Origin: Parvularcula sp039818345
GTDB lineage: Bacteria; Pseudomonadota; Alphaproteobacteria; Caulobacterales; Parvularculaceae
Length of the DNA: 64,000 nt
NCBI GenBank assembly: GCA_039818345.1
Contig: JBCBUC010000022.1
Coordinates: forward strand, 1-64,000
Direction of reading: 5' to 3'
Part shown: positions 51,191-59,995 of the stretch, piece after piece
Position numbering within the stretch: position 1 is the stretch's first letter
How the letters are laid out: every line of letters starts with the position of its first letter
Translations under genes and position numbers: made by a program
The notes under the pieces: generated by a model
Told to the model about the DNA's origin: nothing
Database searches by the model: none
The model's input: the letters and a program-made list of their open reading frames with translations, nothing else

Positions 51191-52561
51191 ATGAACGTGG
51201 CGACGGCCTTGATATCAAAATGGCAAATCCGCTTGTCCCGCCTTAGCGCGGGACTAAGCCGAGCTTACCAAACCCATGGTCTGACCGGCGCTATCCGAAA
51301 GACATGGCTAGCGGTGCGGACCAGGGGCCCGAGGGGGGCGATGATGCGCGTCGTCTCATCGCTGCGGCAGCACGCAGCGTCAGGGCTGGGCCATGTGCAG
51401 CTCAATGCTTTTGATGCCCACTACCAAGCCCTCAGTCCGATCGCCGATCGGCCTGCCCCAAGGCCGCCGCGCTCGCCAATGATCGTGATCATTTCCGATA
51501 CGACCATCCCGCAGTGCTATCGCTATCGCATTGAGAACAAGCTTGAGTATTTCAGGGCGCAGGGCGTTGGTGTCTGCTTTGCTGATGCGAACCAGCCCAA
51601 TGAGGTGATCTCGGCCCTCCAGTTTGCGAGCGGCGTCATCTTTTACCGCTCGATGATGGATGATGCTTTCATGTTCTATCATGGGGAGGCGGAGCGATTG
51701 GGGTTGCCGACCTTTTACGACATTGATGATCCGATGTTCGATCAGGGCTTAATTGCACAAAACGCCAACACCGAGGCATTGGAACCAGCTATCCAATCGG
51801 CCCTCTATCGTGATGCTGTGTCGATCCGGCGGGCCATGGCATCTTGCGACGCGCTGTTAGCCAGCACCCCCGATCTTGCCAGCCGGATGAATGCAGCCAG
51901 TGGCGGCAAACCCGCTTTTGTGTGGCGCAACGTGGCGGATCAGGCCGCGCTTGATCTCGGTGACCGTCTCGCTCGTGAAGCCGCAAACGATCAGTCCACG
52001 TCGCTAAAGATTGGGTATTTTTCGGGCTCCCTCGCCCATGAAGCCGATTTCGACATTGCAGCACCAGCGCTCGAGCGTCTTTTGGCGTCGCGCGACGATG
52101 TTGAGTTGCTGCTGTTCGGCCATCTTGGTCCGCGTCCGATGTTTGATGCACTTTCAGATCGTGTGACAAGGCATGCGGTCGCTGATTATGAGCCTTATCT
52201 GCGCGCCGTGGCGGCTTGTGATCTCGTCGTCGTGCCGCTGGTGGATAACGGGTTTAACCGCTGCAAAAGTGTCGTCCGGTTTCTCGATGCGGCACTGGTG
52301 CAGACCCCGGTTATGGCATCGATGGTGGGCGACTATGCCAACCTTGTACGGAACGATGAGACAGGGTGGCTGGTGACTGATGATGGCTGGGATCATGCCC
52401 TAGCGCGGGCGTGCCTTAATGCGGCAGGCCGTCACGACATCGCGCAACGGGCACGGCATTTTGTGGAGACAGCCTACGCGGTGGGTAGCTATGCGCCTGC
52501 GCTTGACGCGGAACATCAGAATTTGCTTTTCGGACAACCGTATGCGTCTGTTGGTCATTAA
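51191..52561 (+). CDS. Glycosyltransferase, GT4-like
   Basis: This 456-residue protein has an N-terminal basic region, then a GT-B fold. VIISDTTIPQCYRYRIENKLEYF and FYDIDDPMFD mark the acceptor half. The donor half has IGYFSGSLAHEADFD, LLLFGHLGP and ACDLVVVPLVDNGFNRCKSVVRFLDAAL. This resembles GT4-type enzymes in surface-polysaccharide clusters. It overlaps the next transferase by 20 bases and heads a three-gene unit ending in a sulfotransferase. Sugar specificity is unknown. Confidence 0.82.
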   Translation: MNVATALISKWQIRLSRLSAGLSRAYQTHGLTGAIRKTWLAVRTRGPRGAMMRVVSSLRQHAASGLGHVQLNAFDAHYQALSPIADRPAPRPPRSPMIVIISDTTIPQCYRYRIENKLEYFRAQGVGVCFADANQPNEVISALQFASGVIFYRSMMDDAFMFYHGEAERLGLPTFYDIDDPMFDQGLIAQNANTEALEPAIQSALYRDAVSIRRAMASCDALLASTPDLASRMNAASGGKPAFVWRNVADQAALDLGDRLAREAANDQSTSLKIGYFSGSLAHEADFDIAAPALERLLASRDDVELLLFGHLGPRPMFDALSDRVTRHAVADYEPYLRAVAACDLVVVPLVDNGFNRCKSVVRFLDAALVQTPVMASMVGDYANLVRNDETGWLVTDDGWDHALARACLNAAGRHDIAQRARHFVETAYAVGSYAPALDAEHQNLLFGQPYASVGH

Positions 52562-53837
52562 TATCTTTTTCGACCCCATGTCGTTTGGCGGGGCGACTGT
52601 GGTTGCTGAGCAGGTGGCCGCGGAAATCGACCGAATGGCCACGCACGAGGTGACCGCGGTGTCGGCCACCTTTGAAAAGATCTCCGGGTACCGGATAACC
52701 CGGTACCACACCCGGTTTGGGTTCGATGGTTTTCAGGTCTCGTTGCCTAACCCTGATTCACAAAAGCCACTCGTCCGTACCCGTAATGAGGCTTTTGACC
52801 AGGCCCTATCGCGCATTCTCGATTTTGTCGCCCCGGATGCGGTGCACGTCCACTGCACACAAGACATTGGCGCCTCTTTTTTTGATGAGCTCAAGGCCCG
52901 TGAGATTCCGTTGATGGTGACGGTCCATGATTTTTGGTATTTTTGCGAGCGGCAGTTCATGATCGACATTGCTGGGGAGTTTTGTGGCCAGCGTGCAATT
53001 GATATCGATCGGTGTGCAGCCTGTTCATCCAATCGTGCGGAGACTGTGCACCGAACAGCGTATCTGATGGGCCAGTTAGCGAAAGCCGATCTCGTTGTGA
53101 CGCCCAGTGATTATGCAAGAGATATGCTGGTCGCCAATGGTCTTGCCCCTGACCAGGTTCGCGTGAATAAAAATGGTGTGGCGGCGCCGTCTTCGGCCGA
53201 TGGGCGGGGTCGCACCGACTGGACTGACGGGCCGGTGCGGGTCGGGTTCATTGGCGGGCCTGGCGCGATAAAGGGGTGGGATCTGATCATCGAGGCCTTT
53301 AGGACTGATCCTCAGCTGACAACCCGTGTTCGCATTATCGCCGTTGATGCAGGCGCTAACGCCGGTCATCCGTGGAAAGAAGAACTGCTTGAAAATGCCG
53401 ATGACCTGCCGATCGAAATTGTTCCTGGTTATCGGCCTGACACGATCGATGCGGCGTTTGCCCGGTTTGACGCGGTGATTTGCCCCTCTCGTTGGAAAGA
53501 GACCTTTGGCCTCTTTGCGCGTGAGGCGACCATCCGCGGCAAATGGGTGATCGCATCGGATGCAGGCGGTTTGGCCGAAGACATCGATGATGGGGTCAAT
53601 GGTCGTGTGTTGGCATTCCCGCCGACGGCGGCGTCCGTGGCTGGCGCTCTCAAGGAATTGGCCGATAGGACAGCGCCGCCTGCGTTCGACCAACGGGTCA
53701 TCACAACCTTTGATCACCAGGCAAAAGAGGCGATGAATTGGCTTCAGGAGTTGGCGTCCAAGAGGGCTGCTGCCTATAGTGGTGCGTCGTCGGTCGACGA
53801 CGAGCTTCCCCAACACGATCGTACGTCTGCCCCATGA
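52542..53837 (+). CDS. Glycosyltransferase, GT4 family
   Basis: This 431-residue protein starts at ATG 52542 (MRLLVINIFFDPMSFGG), inside the end of the preceding gene. It has VHVHCTQDIGASFFDEL, VTVHDFWYFCERQ, a Cys-containing insert (CGQ, CAAC) common in this subgroup, and the donor domain GFIGGPGAIKGWDLIIEAF, CPSRWKETFGLFAREATIRG with the EX7E-like site. It overlaps the sulfotransferase start by four bases (ATGA). Confidence 0.87.
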   Translation: MRLLVINIFFDPMSFGGATVVAEQVAAEIDRMATHEVTAVSATFEKISGYRITRYHTRFGFDGFQVSLPNPDSQKPLVRTRNEAFDQALSRILDFVAPDAVHVHCTQDIGASFFDELKAREIPLMVTVHDFWYFCERQFMIDIAGEFCGQRAIDIDRCAACSSNRAETVHRTAYLMGQLAKADLVVTPSDYARDMLVANGLAPDQVRVNKNGVAAPSSADGRGRTDWTDGPVRVGFIGGPGAIKGWDLIIEAFRTDPQLTTRVRIIAVDAGANAGHPWKEELLENADDLPIEIVPGYRPDTIDAAFARFDAVICPSRWKETFGLFAREATIRGKWVIASDAGGLAEDIDDGVNGRVLAFPPTAASVAGALKELADRTAPPAFDQRVITTFDHQAKEAMNWLQELASKRAAAYSGASSVDDELPQHDRTSAP

Positions 53838-54727
53838 ACACCGAAAAACTCTTTTTGTCCGTTGGCGCGATGAAGGCCGGTACCACGTTCCTCTACGGTG
53901 TCTTGGCGAGGCACCCAGACATCTACTTTTCACCGGAGAAGGAGCTGCACTATTTTGCCCACACGCAAGGTTTGTCCTGGCGGTTGCAGCGCCCGATGAT
54001 GGCTAGCCCACTCAAAGTCTATCGCGGTATCGGGCCCGACGCGGTGTTGAGCGATGATTTCCGTCGCCTTCGCTTATCGTCCGTGATGAAGCGGCGGTAC
54101 GCCCAGGTTAAGAATCCCAAAAAGATCCGCACCGCGGTCAATTGGTATGTTGATCGCTATATGAGCAACCCTATTGACCGGGAATGGCTCGACCGCGTGT
54201 ACGAGAAGGCCAATGGGCGTTGGTGTGCGGACTTTTCTAACTACAATGCCCTGTTGTCCGATAAGGGCTGGGCGAATGTGCGGCAGCACTGCAAACAGCT
54301 CCGTGTGATGTATGTCATGCGTGAACCCGTGTCGCGGTGTTGGTCTCATATGAAGTTCGAGATGCTCCCCGCAGGGCAGCGCGATGCTCTGTTGAACGCC
54401 GATGTTGGCATGGCCGAAGCGTTCTTATCAGGGATCAATTCGTCCCATGCGCGTTACGTTGACGTCGTCGCGAGCCTACGCCGTAATCTGGCCCCTGAGG
54501 AACTCCATATCGTGCGGCTTGAAGACGTGGTAGACAATCCATTGGTCGAGCTTCCGAAGATCATCGAGTTCTTGGGCGTATCGGACTACGATTTTTCCGC
54601 GATCAATGTTTCGAAAAAGGCCAACGCCACGGAGGATTTACCCATCCCACCAAGCGTGAAGGAACTGCTTGAAAAAATCCTTGCGCCGCATATTGATCTT
54701 TATAACGAACTTGGCGCTGAAGCCTGA
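53834..54727 (+). CDS. PAPS-dependent sulfotransferase
   Basis: This 297-residue protein has the 5'-phosphosulfate loop GAMKAGTTFLYGVLARHP (about 11-28) and the 3'-phosphate segment YVMREPVSRCWSHMKFE (about 157-173), with KELHYFAHT between. It transfers sulfate from PAPS, probably to a sugar hydroxyl given its coupling to two glycosyltransferase genes. cysD-cysNC, which make PAPS, lie 6 kb upstream on the other strand. A second sulfotransferase starts at 63422. Confidence 0.92.
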   Translation: MNTEKLFLSVGAMKAGTTFLYGVLARHPDIYFSPEKELHYFAHTQGLSWRLQRPMMASPLKVYRGIGPDAVLSDDFRRLRLSSVMKRRYAQVKNPKKIRTAVNWYVDRYMSNPIDREWLDRVYEKANGRWCADFSNYNALLSDKGWANVRQHCKQLRVMYVMREPVSRCWSHMKFEMLPAGQRDALLNADVGMAEAFLSGINSSHARYVDVVASLRRNLAPEELHIVRLEDVVDNPLVELPKIIEFLGVSDYDFSAINVSKKANATEDLPIPPSVKELLEKILAPHIDLYNELGAEA

Positions 54728-54762
54728 GGTAAAACGGCAACTCGACCATTCCTCAGGGGCCA

Positions 54763-55707
54763 TTAGTCGGGCGTCATGAGAAAATTAATTCCTTGAAGAT
54801 TGTCGATTGAGTACCGAATGTCAGCGCACAGTTTTTCAATCGGTTCGCGCTTTTTTTGATCGATCTCGACGATCATGCTGGGTCGGCAAGATCCGATTAG
54901 CCCTCGGGCGCCGCTCAATGCCTCAAACTCGTGCTCTTCAACATCGATTTTGATGATATCAATCTGCGGTTTCCCTGATTCCTCCCACCATTCATCGAGG
55001 GGCCGAACGCGGCAAGGGGTCCGAGACATCGTTTTCACCCGGGCCTTTTCGTCAACACTGTTTCCCGTTCCTAAAAAATCCTCAGGGCGCGGCATATGAA
55101 TATCAATCAGGTCACTTCTGTTTGACACCCCGAAATTATGCATCCGGATTTTGTCTTGCAGCCCGTTGATGATGACGTTCATCTTGAGGCGCTCCACCGT
55201 GCGGGGAACAAGCTCAAAGGCGTCAACCTCAAGACCACATCGCGCCGCAAAAAGACTATAGCATCCCGTATAAGCGCCCACATCCAAGAAGTGACGAGCG
55301 TTCACTGACAGCGCTGAGAGCGTTTCGAAAACGCGGTGTTCAAACGACTTTCTCCAGAAAAAGTACCAGGCCACGACATCATCATTCATGTGCCAGAGGT
55401 GAAATTTCTGGCCTGCGGTCTCGCAATTCACCAAACCGATAAATGGGTATTGGTGCTTGAGTTGATCTTGCTTTTGAACGCCTTCCTTCGCGTCGAGGTT
55501 CCACAAAGCGTGTTTTTCCACTTCGGCAAGGGCCACCTGGTTCGCAGCGGCAATGTCCGATAGCGGATCACCTGGCGTCGCGTGCAGGCCGAACAGCGGG
55601 CCAAGATCAGACCATGCTGGTAATGGGCGCGGCCGCGAGAGCAAGGTTTTGGCGCGCCGGGCGGCGTTCATGCCGCGGTTAAACACGCTATTGGTTTTTG
55701 ATGTCAT
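54763..55707 (-). CDS. FkbM-family methyltransferase
   Basis: This 314-residue protein has the FkbM pattern: FLDVGAYTGCYSLFAA (SAM site, about 140-155), FELVPRTVERLKMN, then IDIIKIDVEEHEFEALSGARGLI and MIVEID. FkbM enzymes O-methylate small molecules or sugars; in a glycan locus they usually methylate a sugar residue. It converges on the sulfotransferase gene and diverges from the second methyltransferase. Confidence 0.87.
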   Translation of the reverse strand: MTSKTNSVFNRGMNAARRAKTLLSRPRPLPAWSDLGPLFGLHATPGDPLSDIAAANQVALAEVEKHALWNLDAKEGVQKQDQLKHQYPFIGLVNCETAGQKFHLWHMNDDVVAWYFFWRKSFEHRVFETLSALSVNARHFLDVGAYTGCYSLFAARCGLEVDAFELVPRTVERLKMNVIINGLQDKIRMHNFGVSNRSDLIDIHMPRPEDFLGTGNSVDEKARVKTMSRTPCRVRPLDEWWEESGKPQIDIIKIDVEEHEFEALSGARGLIGSCRPSMIVEIDQKKREPIEKLCADIRYSIDNLQGINFLMTPD

Positions 55708-55903
55708 GTCGTTTCCGCTGCTGACTGGAATGCATCAAGGATGCGATGGGAGCCTACTGATTCGCGTTTGTGATGGCGAGGTGTTTCCTAAAGGTCTGCC
55801 CACCAATGACCGTTGCGTCGGTCGGCGAAAACGGAAATGACTTCCCATACTCACTCGATAACAGCTAAGCAGGTCGGATCCTTCCGTCGAAAGGACAACA
55901 ATC

Positions 55904-56761
55904 ATGACGCCAGAAGATATTTCGGCGGTTTTTCGCAAGCATTGGCGCAAGGGTTTTGGTTCGATCGCTGCGGGAGAGGTCGCATTCCTGCAGGACCTTA
56001 TTCGCGAACAAAGACCCAAGTCGTTTGTTGAAATCGGAACCGCTTCGGGCCTCTCGGCGGGGCTGATTGCCTCGATCATGGAAGAGAACGGCGGTGAGCG
56101 CCTGATCACCATCGACCATGATGACACCTTCTTTGGCGACCCCTCGAAACCCAACGGGTTTTTGATCAAAGAGGTCTACCAAGGCACAGCGATCGAGGTG
56201 ACGAAGCTTCCTTTCAAGACGGCCCTCGATGTGCCTGTTTTGGGTGAAATGTTCGACATGGCCTTTGTCGACGCGAACCATCAGCATCCATGGACCACCA
56301 TTGATACGCTGTGCATCGTACCATTTCTTCGCGGCGAAAATCCAATCCTCGTCCACCACGACCTGCTGCTCTATCGAAAGCAGAATGTGCCGTTTGGGAT
56401 TGGTCCGAAGATCCTGTTTGATCAGTTCCCGACTAACCAGCGTATCGTTGAGCCTGCAGATGAGCCTAACATTTTTGCGTTGCGGCTGGGGCAGGATCGC
56501 GGGCAGATTGAAAAGGCGTTGATCGCCTCATTTCTGATGCCCTGGACTCTCCGTACAGAGATACAGCCCCATTTCTTGGCGGCTATTCGCTCCACGATCG
56601 AGAACCATTACTCGTCCAACCTTCTGGATGCGTTCGACCTTGGGGTGAAGCGGTACAACGAGAGCATTGTCGATGTTCCGCAGCAGAACGGTCGTGACCA
56701 ACAACCGACACTGCTCGGTCGCGCCGTCGGACGGTTGCGTCAAGCGCTGGCGAATACCTGA
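55904..56761 (+). CDS. Class I SAM methyltransferase (Methyltransf_24-like)
   Basis: This 285-residue protein shows VEIGTASGLSAGLIASIM (about 41-58), ITIDHDDTFFGD and MAFVDANHQHPWTTIDTL, typical of the methyltransferase/cephalosporin-hydroxylase-like group. AAGGA lies about ten bases before the ATG. Likely a glycan or lipid methyltransferase given its neighbours; substrate unknown. Confidence 0.75.
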   Translation: MTPEDISAVFRKHWRKGFGSIAAGEVAFLQDLIREQRPKSFVEIGTASGLSAGLIASIMEENGGERLITIDHDDTFFGDPSKPNGFLIKEVYQGTAIEVTKLPFKTALDVPVLGEMFDMAFVDANHQHPWTTIDTLCIVPFLRGENPILVHHDLLLYRKQNVPFGIGPKILFDQFPTNQRIVEPADEPNIFALRLGQDRGQIEKALIASFLMPWTLRTEIQPHFLAAIRSTIENHYSSNLLDAFDLGVKRYNESIVDVPQQNGRDQQPTLLGRAVGRLRQALANT

Positions 56762-56788
56762 TCGGGGGCGGCGCAAAGACGCGCTTGA

Positions 56789-57562
56789 TCAAGGGCGTTC
56801 GATATCGGCGATTTGCCCTTTTTCGAAGTGATAGATCACGTTGCAGAAGGTCTTGAGCAGGCCAGGATTGTGCGAGGCAAGAACAAGGATGCTTGCACTC
56901 TCCGTAAACGCATCAAAGCGTTCTTTTGCTTTCGATTGGAAACTACGGTCTCCTGCACCCATCCACTCATCAATCAACAAAATGTCGGGCCGCATTGCCG
57001 TCGCCACGGCGAATGCGAGACGCAAACGCATGCCGCCTGAATATTGCGCCATTGGTACATGCAAATAGGCTCCAAGCTCCGTGAACTCATCAATCTCGGG
57101 AAGAGCCGCATCGATTTCAGCATCGCTCATGCCCTGCAACATGCCGCGCATCCTGATGTTATCGTAGCCGGTTGCCGACATCTGCATGCCGGCCATGGGG
57201 CTCAGAAGACGCGCAATGTTGCCTCGAGACGACAAGGTCCCACTACTTGGAAGCTGCGTGCCTGCAAGCAATTGCAGCAAGGTCGATTTACCAGCGCCGT
57301 TATGCCCTGAGATGCCAACCCTGTCGCCCGGCTGGATGTCGAACGACACGTTATGTATGGCGCGCACCCATTGCCGACCTTGGTCGTCGCTCACCAATGC
57401 GCCACCAACCTTCGATGTCGCTGACCCAGAAACCTTACGGTAGAGCGGAAAATGGACGCACACATTGCGGAGCTGAAAGAACGGTCCCTCTTGCGGAGGG
57501 GCTTCCAACAAAGTGAGGGCGGGTTTGCCCGCGTTGTCTTCGTTACTTGCTGTCAGAGCCAT
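56789..57562 (-). CDS. Polysaccharide ABC exporter, ATP-binding subunit (KpsT/Wzt-like)
   Basis: This 257-residue ATPase has Walker A GHNGAGKST, signature YSGGMRLRLAFA, Walker B DILLIDEWMGAGD and the switch His in ASHNPGLL. It lacks the C-terminal carbohydrate-binding domain of Wzt, so it fits the KpsT or teichoic-acid-exporter type. It overlaps the permease gene by ten bases, and the two form the inner-membrane exporter for a lipid-linked glycan. Confidence 0.9.
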   Translation of the reverse strand: MALTASNEDNAGKPALTLLEAPPQEGPFFQLRNVCVHFPLYRKVSGSATSKVGGALVSDDQGRQWVRAIHNVSFDIQPGDRVGISGHNGAGKSTLLQLLAGTQLPSSGTLSSRGNIARLLSPMAGMQMSATGYDNIRMRGMLQGMSDAEIDAALPEIDEFTELGAYLHVPMAQYSGGMRLRLAFAVATAMRPDILLIDEWMGAGDRSFQSKAKERFDAFTESASILVLASHNPGLLKTFCNVIYHFEKGQIADIERP

Positions 57563-58389
57563 ACTCGAATACGCCGTGTACCAATTTTATAGAATGTCAG
57601 AACGAGCACAAAAATAAGAGACGTGGTTCCAATGGCTACGGCCCAATTGGTGAGCGAAGGAAGTTCTCCGCGCATGGGTGCTCTTACGATTTCGATATAG
57701 TGGTAGAGCGGGTTGATGTTGGCCAAGGCCGCACGCGATGGCCTTTTGTCAACAGACCAGATGATCGGTGTGAAAAAAAAGACGGCGCGCATCACCGTTG
57801 GAAGGAGCTGGCCAAAGTCGCGAAACCGTGTCGCAAGCATCCCCATCAGCAAGCCCGTTAAAACACCCGTCACCATGTAAACAACCAGTGCGGGCAAAGC
57901 GAGCAGAGTATTGACGTTGATCGCATGAATATACGCGACGTCGATGATCACCATCACCGCGAGGCTTAAGAGCATCGTGATGAAGTCTCGCGCTGTTTTG
58001 GCATAGGCGTAGAAGCTGAGGGGGAGCGGGAATTCTCGGATAACCCCGGAATTCGCCGCGAACACCTGTTCGCCCCCAGCGATCGTCCCGCTGATGAAGG
58101 CAAAACAAGCAAACCCATAACCGGCATGGGGGAGGTAGAAGTTGATATCCCGGCTTGTAATGTTCGCCCAAAGAATGGACATTCCAATAATAAACAGCAT
58201 GAAGCTCAAGGGCAGCCAAATCGCGCCCAGGCGCGTTCGCCAATACGCGCTTTTGAGCTTCAGAACCGCAAAACGCCGCCAACGCTGATGGTCTCGTCCC
58301 GCTTCAATGAGATCGCGCCAAGCAAGGCGGTAGCTTGGCAACTCGAGCGTGCTGGTCACCTTGATGTCGTTATGAGGCGTGCTGGACAC
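57553..58389 (-). CDS. Polysaccharide ABC exporter, permease subunit (KpsM/Wzm-like)
   Basis: This 278-residue ABC-2 type protein has six predicted helices, an amphipathic N-terminus with KLKSAYWRTRLGAIWLPLS, and the conserved VMRAVFFFTPIIWSVDKRP and INPLYHYIEIVRAP near the C-terminus. It starts at GTG 58389. Partners KpsE/KpsD or a Wza-like channel are not in the window. Confidence 0.9.
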   Translation of the reverse strand: MSSTPHNDIKVTSTLELPSYRLAWRDLIEAGRDHQRWRRFAVLKLKSAYWRTRLGAIWLPLSFMLFIIGMSILWANITSRDINFYLPHAGYGFACFAFISGTIAGGEQVFAANSGVIREFPLPLSFYAYAKTARDFITMLLSLAVMVIIDVAYIHAINVNTLLALPALVVYMVTGVLTGLLMGMLATRFRDFGQLLPTVMRAVFFFTPIIWSVDKRPSRAALANINPLYHYIEIVRAPMRGELPSLTNWAVAIGTTSLIFVLVLTFYKIGTRRIRVWL

Positions 58390-58524
58390 GAAAAATCCTA
58401 GACTTCACACGCACTGCGGTGCGTATTTTCAGGGTTATGCAGATTGGTCAGGCAGTTCATTGCGAACATCTTCGCTCTTGGCATTCATTGCCCCATTACG
58501 ATTACAGACAGCCAATGTGAAAGC

Positions 58525-58549
58525 CGCGGCCTATCTAGCCATGGCCGCG
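58525..58549 (-). other. Stem-loop between the rgpF-like and permease genes
   Basis: CGCGGCC (58525-58531) and GGCCGCG (58543-58549) pair perfectly across 11 bases. A second hairpin, ACGCAC-TGCG-GTGCGT, lies at 58409-58424. Neither is followed by a good T-run on the minus strand. Either could attenuate transcription running from the rgpF-like gene into the exporter genes. Confidence 0.35.
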
Positions 58550-58601
58550 TTTCCTGCGCGTGAACGCGTCGACGTTACCTACTCCAACGGCGTGCCTGTG
58601 A

Positions 58602-59438
58602 TCAAGTTCTCGACCATTTACGTATCGCGTCTGGATCGACCGTAAATCGTCGCGCCAATTCTGTCGTCACGCCCTCGATGCTCACGCCTGGCGGATTGTC
58701 GCGAATGAGCTCTTTTTTAACAAATGGAATGCCCGCATCTAAGCATTCCCGCCATAGATCAATCGTTGGGTTCAAATCTTTAAGGTCGAGACTCCGGCGG
58801 AGAGATCGCAACGCCTTAACCGGGTGCCGAAGGTCCACGTGCTTCGTCCACCGTTTTGTCCGGTCCATAACGGTGAAGCCTCGCGGAGCTTCAAAAAGAG
58901 CGCCAGTTGTGTGTCCTCGCTGTTCCATAAACGAGGAGAGCTGGAGTTCGTAGCGATCAATCACGTGTTGCTTATCGTGGAGCGGAGTGACTCCGCGCCA
59001 AAAGTCGTGGAACGCTCCTGAACGCAACGTCGCCCTGCTGAAACGCACAAAGTAGGACTGAACATGCCGCGCTTGCTCCCAGCTTAGGGTCAGCCCACAA
59101 ACTTCGCGCGTGTCCTTGCGTAACCTCGAGAACAGACGATCAGTTTGTCCTAATGGGCCGAGCACGCTGTCATTGGCGATGATGATTTCGTCAGCATGAT
59201 CGAGGCCAGGGAGCGCATCTAAGCCGGTCTTCCAGCTCATGAAATCATAGCCCACATTGTCGCGTTCGATGACGTGAGAACACAGCAAGTTGACTTGATC
59301 ATGTCCGGCGCGCGGCAATGGACTGGTGCTCACAAAGACGATCTCATCCGTATGGGTTTGATACTGTGTCAGTGTTTCCAAGACATGAGAAGACAGCGCA
59401 TTGGTGCGAGAAAAGTGCGAAAAAATCAGTGCTCTCAT
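58602..59438 (-). CDS. RgpF-like (rhamnan synthesis F family) protein
   Basis: This 278-residue protein has the RgpF pattern: RDNVGYDFMSWKTGLD, IIIANDSVLGPLG, LTLSWEQARHVQSYFVRFSRATL and FHDFW. RgpF of streptococci acts in assembly of rhamnose-glucose polysaccharide; homologues here are candidate glycosyltransferases. It fits with the WsaF-type rhamnosyltransferase gene diverging from it. It precedes the ABC exporter genes on the same strand by 212 bp. Confidence 0.82.
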   Translation of the reverse strand: MRALIFSHFSRTNALSSHVLETLTQYQTHTDEIVFVSTSPLPRAGHDQVNLLCSHVIERDNVGYDFMSWKTGLDALPGLDHADEIIIANDSVLGPLGQTDRLFSRLRKDTREVCGLTLSWEQARHVQSYFVRFSRATLRSGAFHDFWRGVTPLHDKQHVIDRYELQLSSFMEQRGHTTGALFEAPRGFTVMDRTKRWTKHVDLRHPVKALRSLRRSLDLKDLNPTIDLWRECLDAGIPFVKKELIRDNPPGVSIEGVTTELARRFTVDPDAIRKWSRT

Positions 59439-59995
59439 GAATGCGGTACACCCTCGAGGAAACTACAAGCTTAGCAACGGCTTGCGTGCTCTGTGTTGAT
59501 AAATCGACTTGCGCTTGGCGCCCGTCATCGTTGTTGAGTCTTGCGGCCCGTTGTGGATCAACCACTGTGCATGGCTTGAAAGCGGTCTTGGGGTTCTGGT
59601 CGTGTTGGCTGCCTGGGCGAGAGTCTCTTGAGCTCACCATAGGCGTGATGTATCCAACTTGAACAGTCGAGCGTGAGCGTTTGGAGTCCGTGGAAATGTG
59701 CTGCTTCGGTGATGGTCGAAGAGCTCAACCGTGCCTGTTCATCGCGGTCAACGTTCCTGGCCACATGATGATCAGAGGCTAGGGTCGCATGCAACAAGTG
59801 ACTGGATTTCTACTTCAAAAGTTCGTCCGATGACAGAATTTACTCAGGTGACTTCGAGGCATAACCGGAGACGCATGATAGTGCTATCAATCCGCTTACC
59901 GATGCAACACTTGTCGAGATGAGGCGTCAAATGCGTTCGACTAAACTGAGAACAACAAATTTCGGTCCAACTATTCAACGAAGAGCTCGTTCCTC
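59439..59995. other. 557-bp divergent intergenic region
   Basis: I see no convincing gene here; short open frames lack ribosome sites and family features. It should hold promoters for the rgpF-like gene (minus) and the large glycosyltransferase gene (plus). The only clear motif is TGATAG-TG-CTATCA (59876-59889), 6-bp arms with a 2-base centre, 107 bases before the plus-strand gene. It marks the left edge of the AT-rich island. Confidence 0.5.
59876..59889. promoter_or_regulatory. Palindrome upstream of the large glycosyltransferase
   Basis: TGATAG and CTATCA are exact reverse complements around TG. The site is in the divergent promoter region, so it is an operator candidate for an unknown regulator. 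Confidence 0.35.

Noticed and set aside
55865..56359. 164-codon minus-strand open frame
   Set aside because: Antisense to the methyltransferase gene, whose SAM motif is clear on the plus strand.
59441..59995. Short open frames in the 557-bp gap
   Set aside because: They lack ribosome sites and recognisable features, and overlap each other on both strands.
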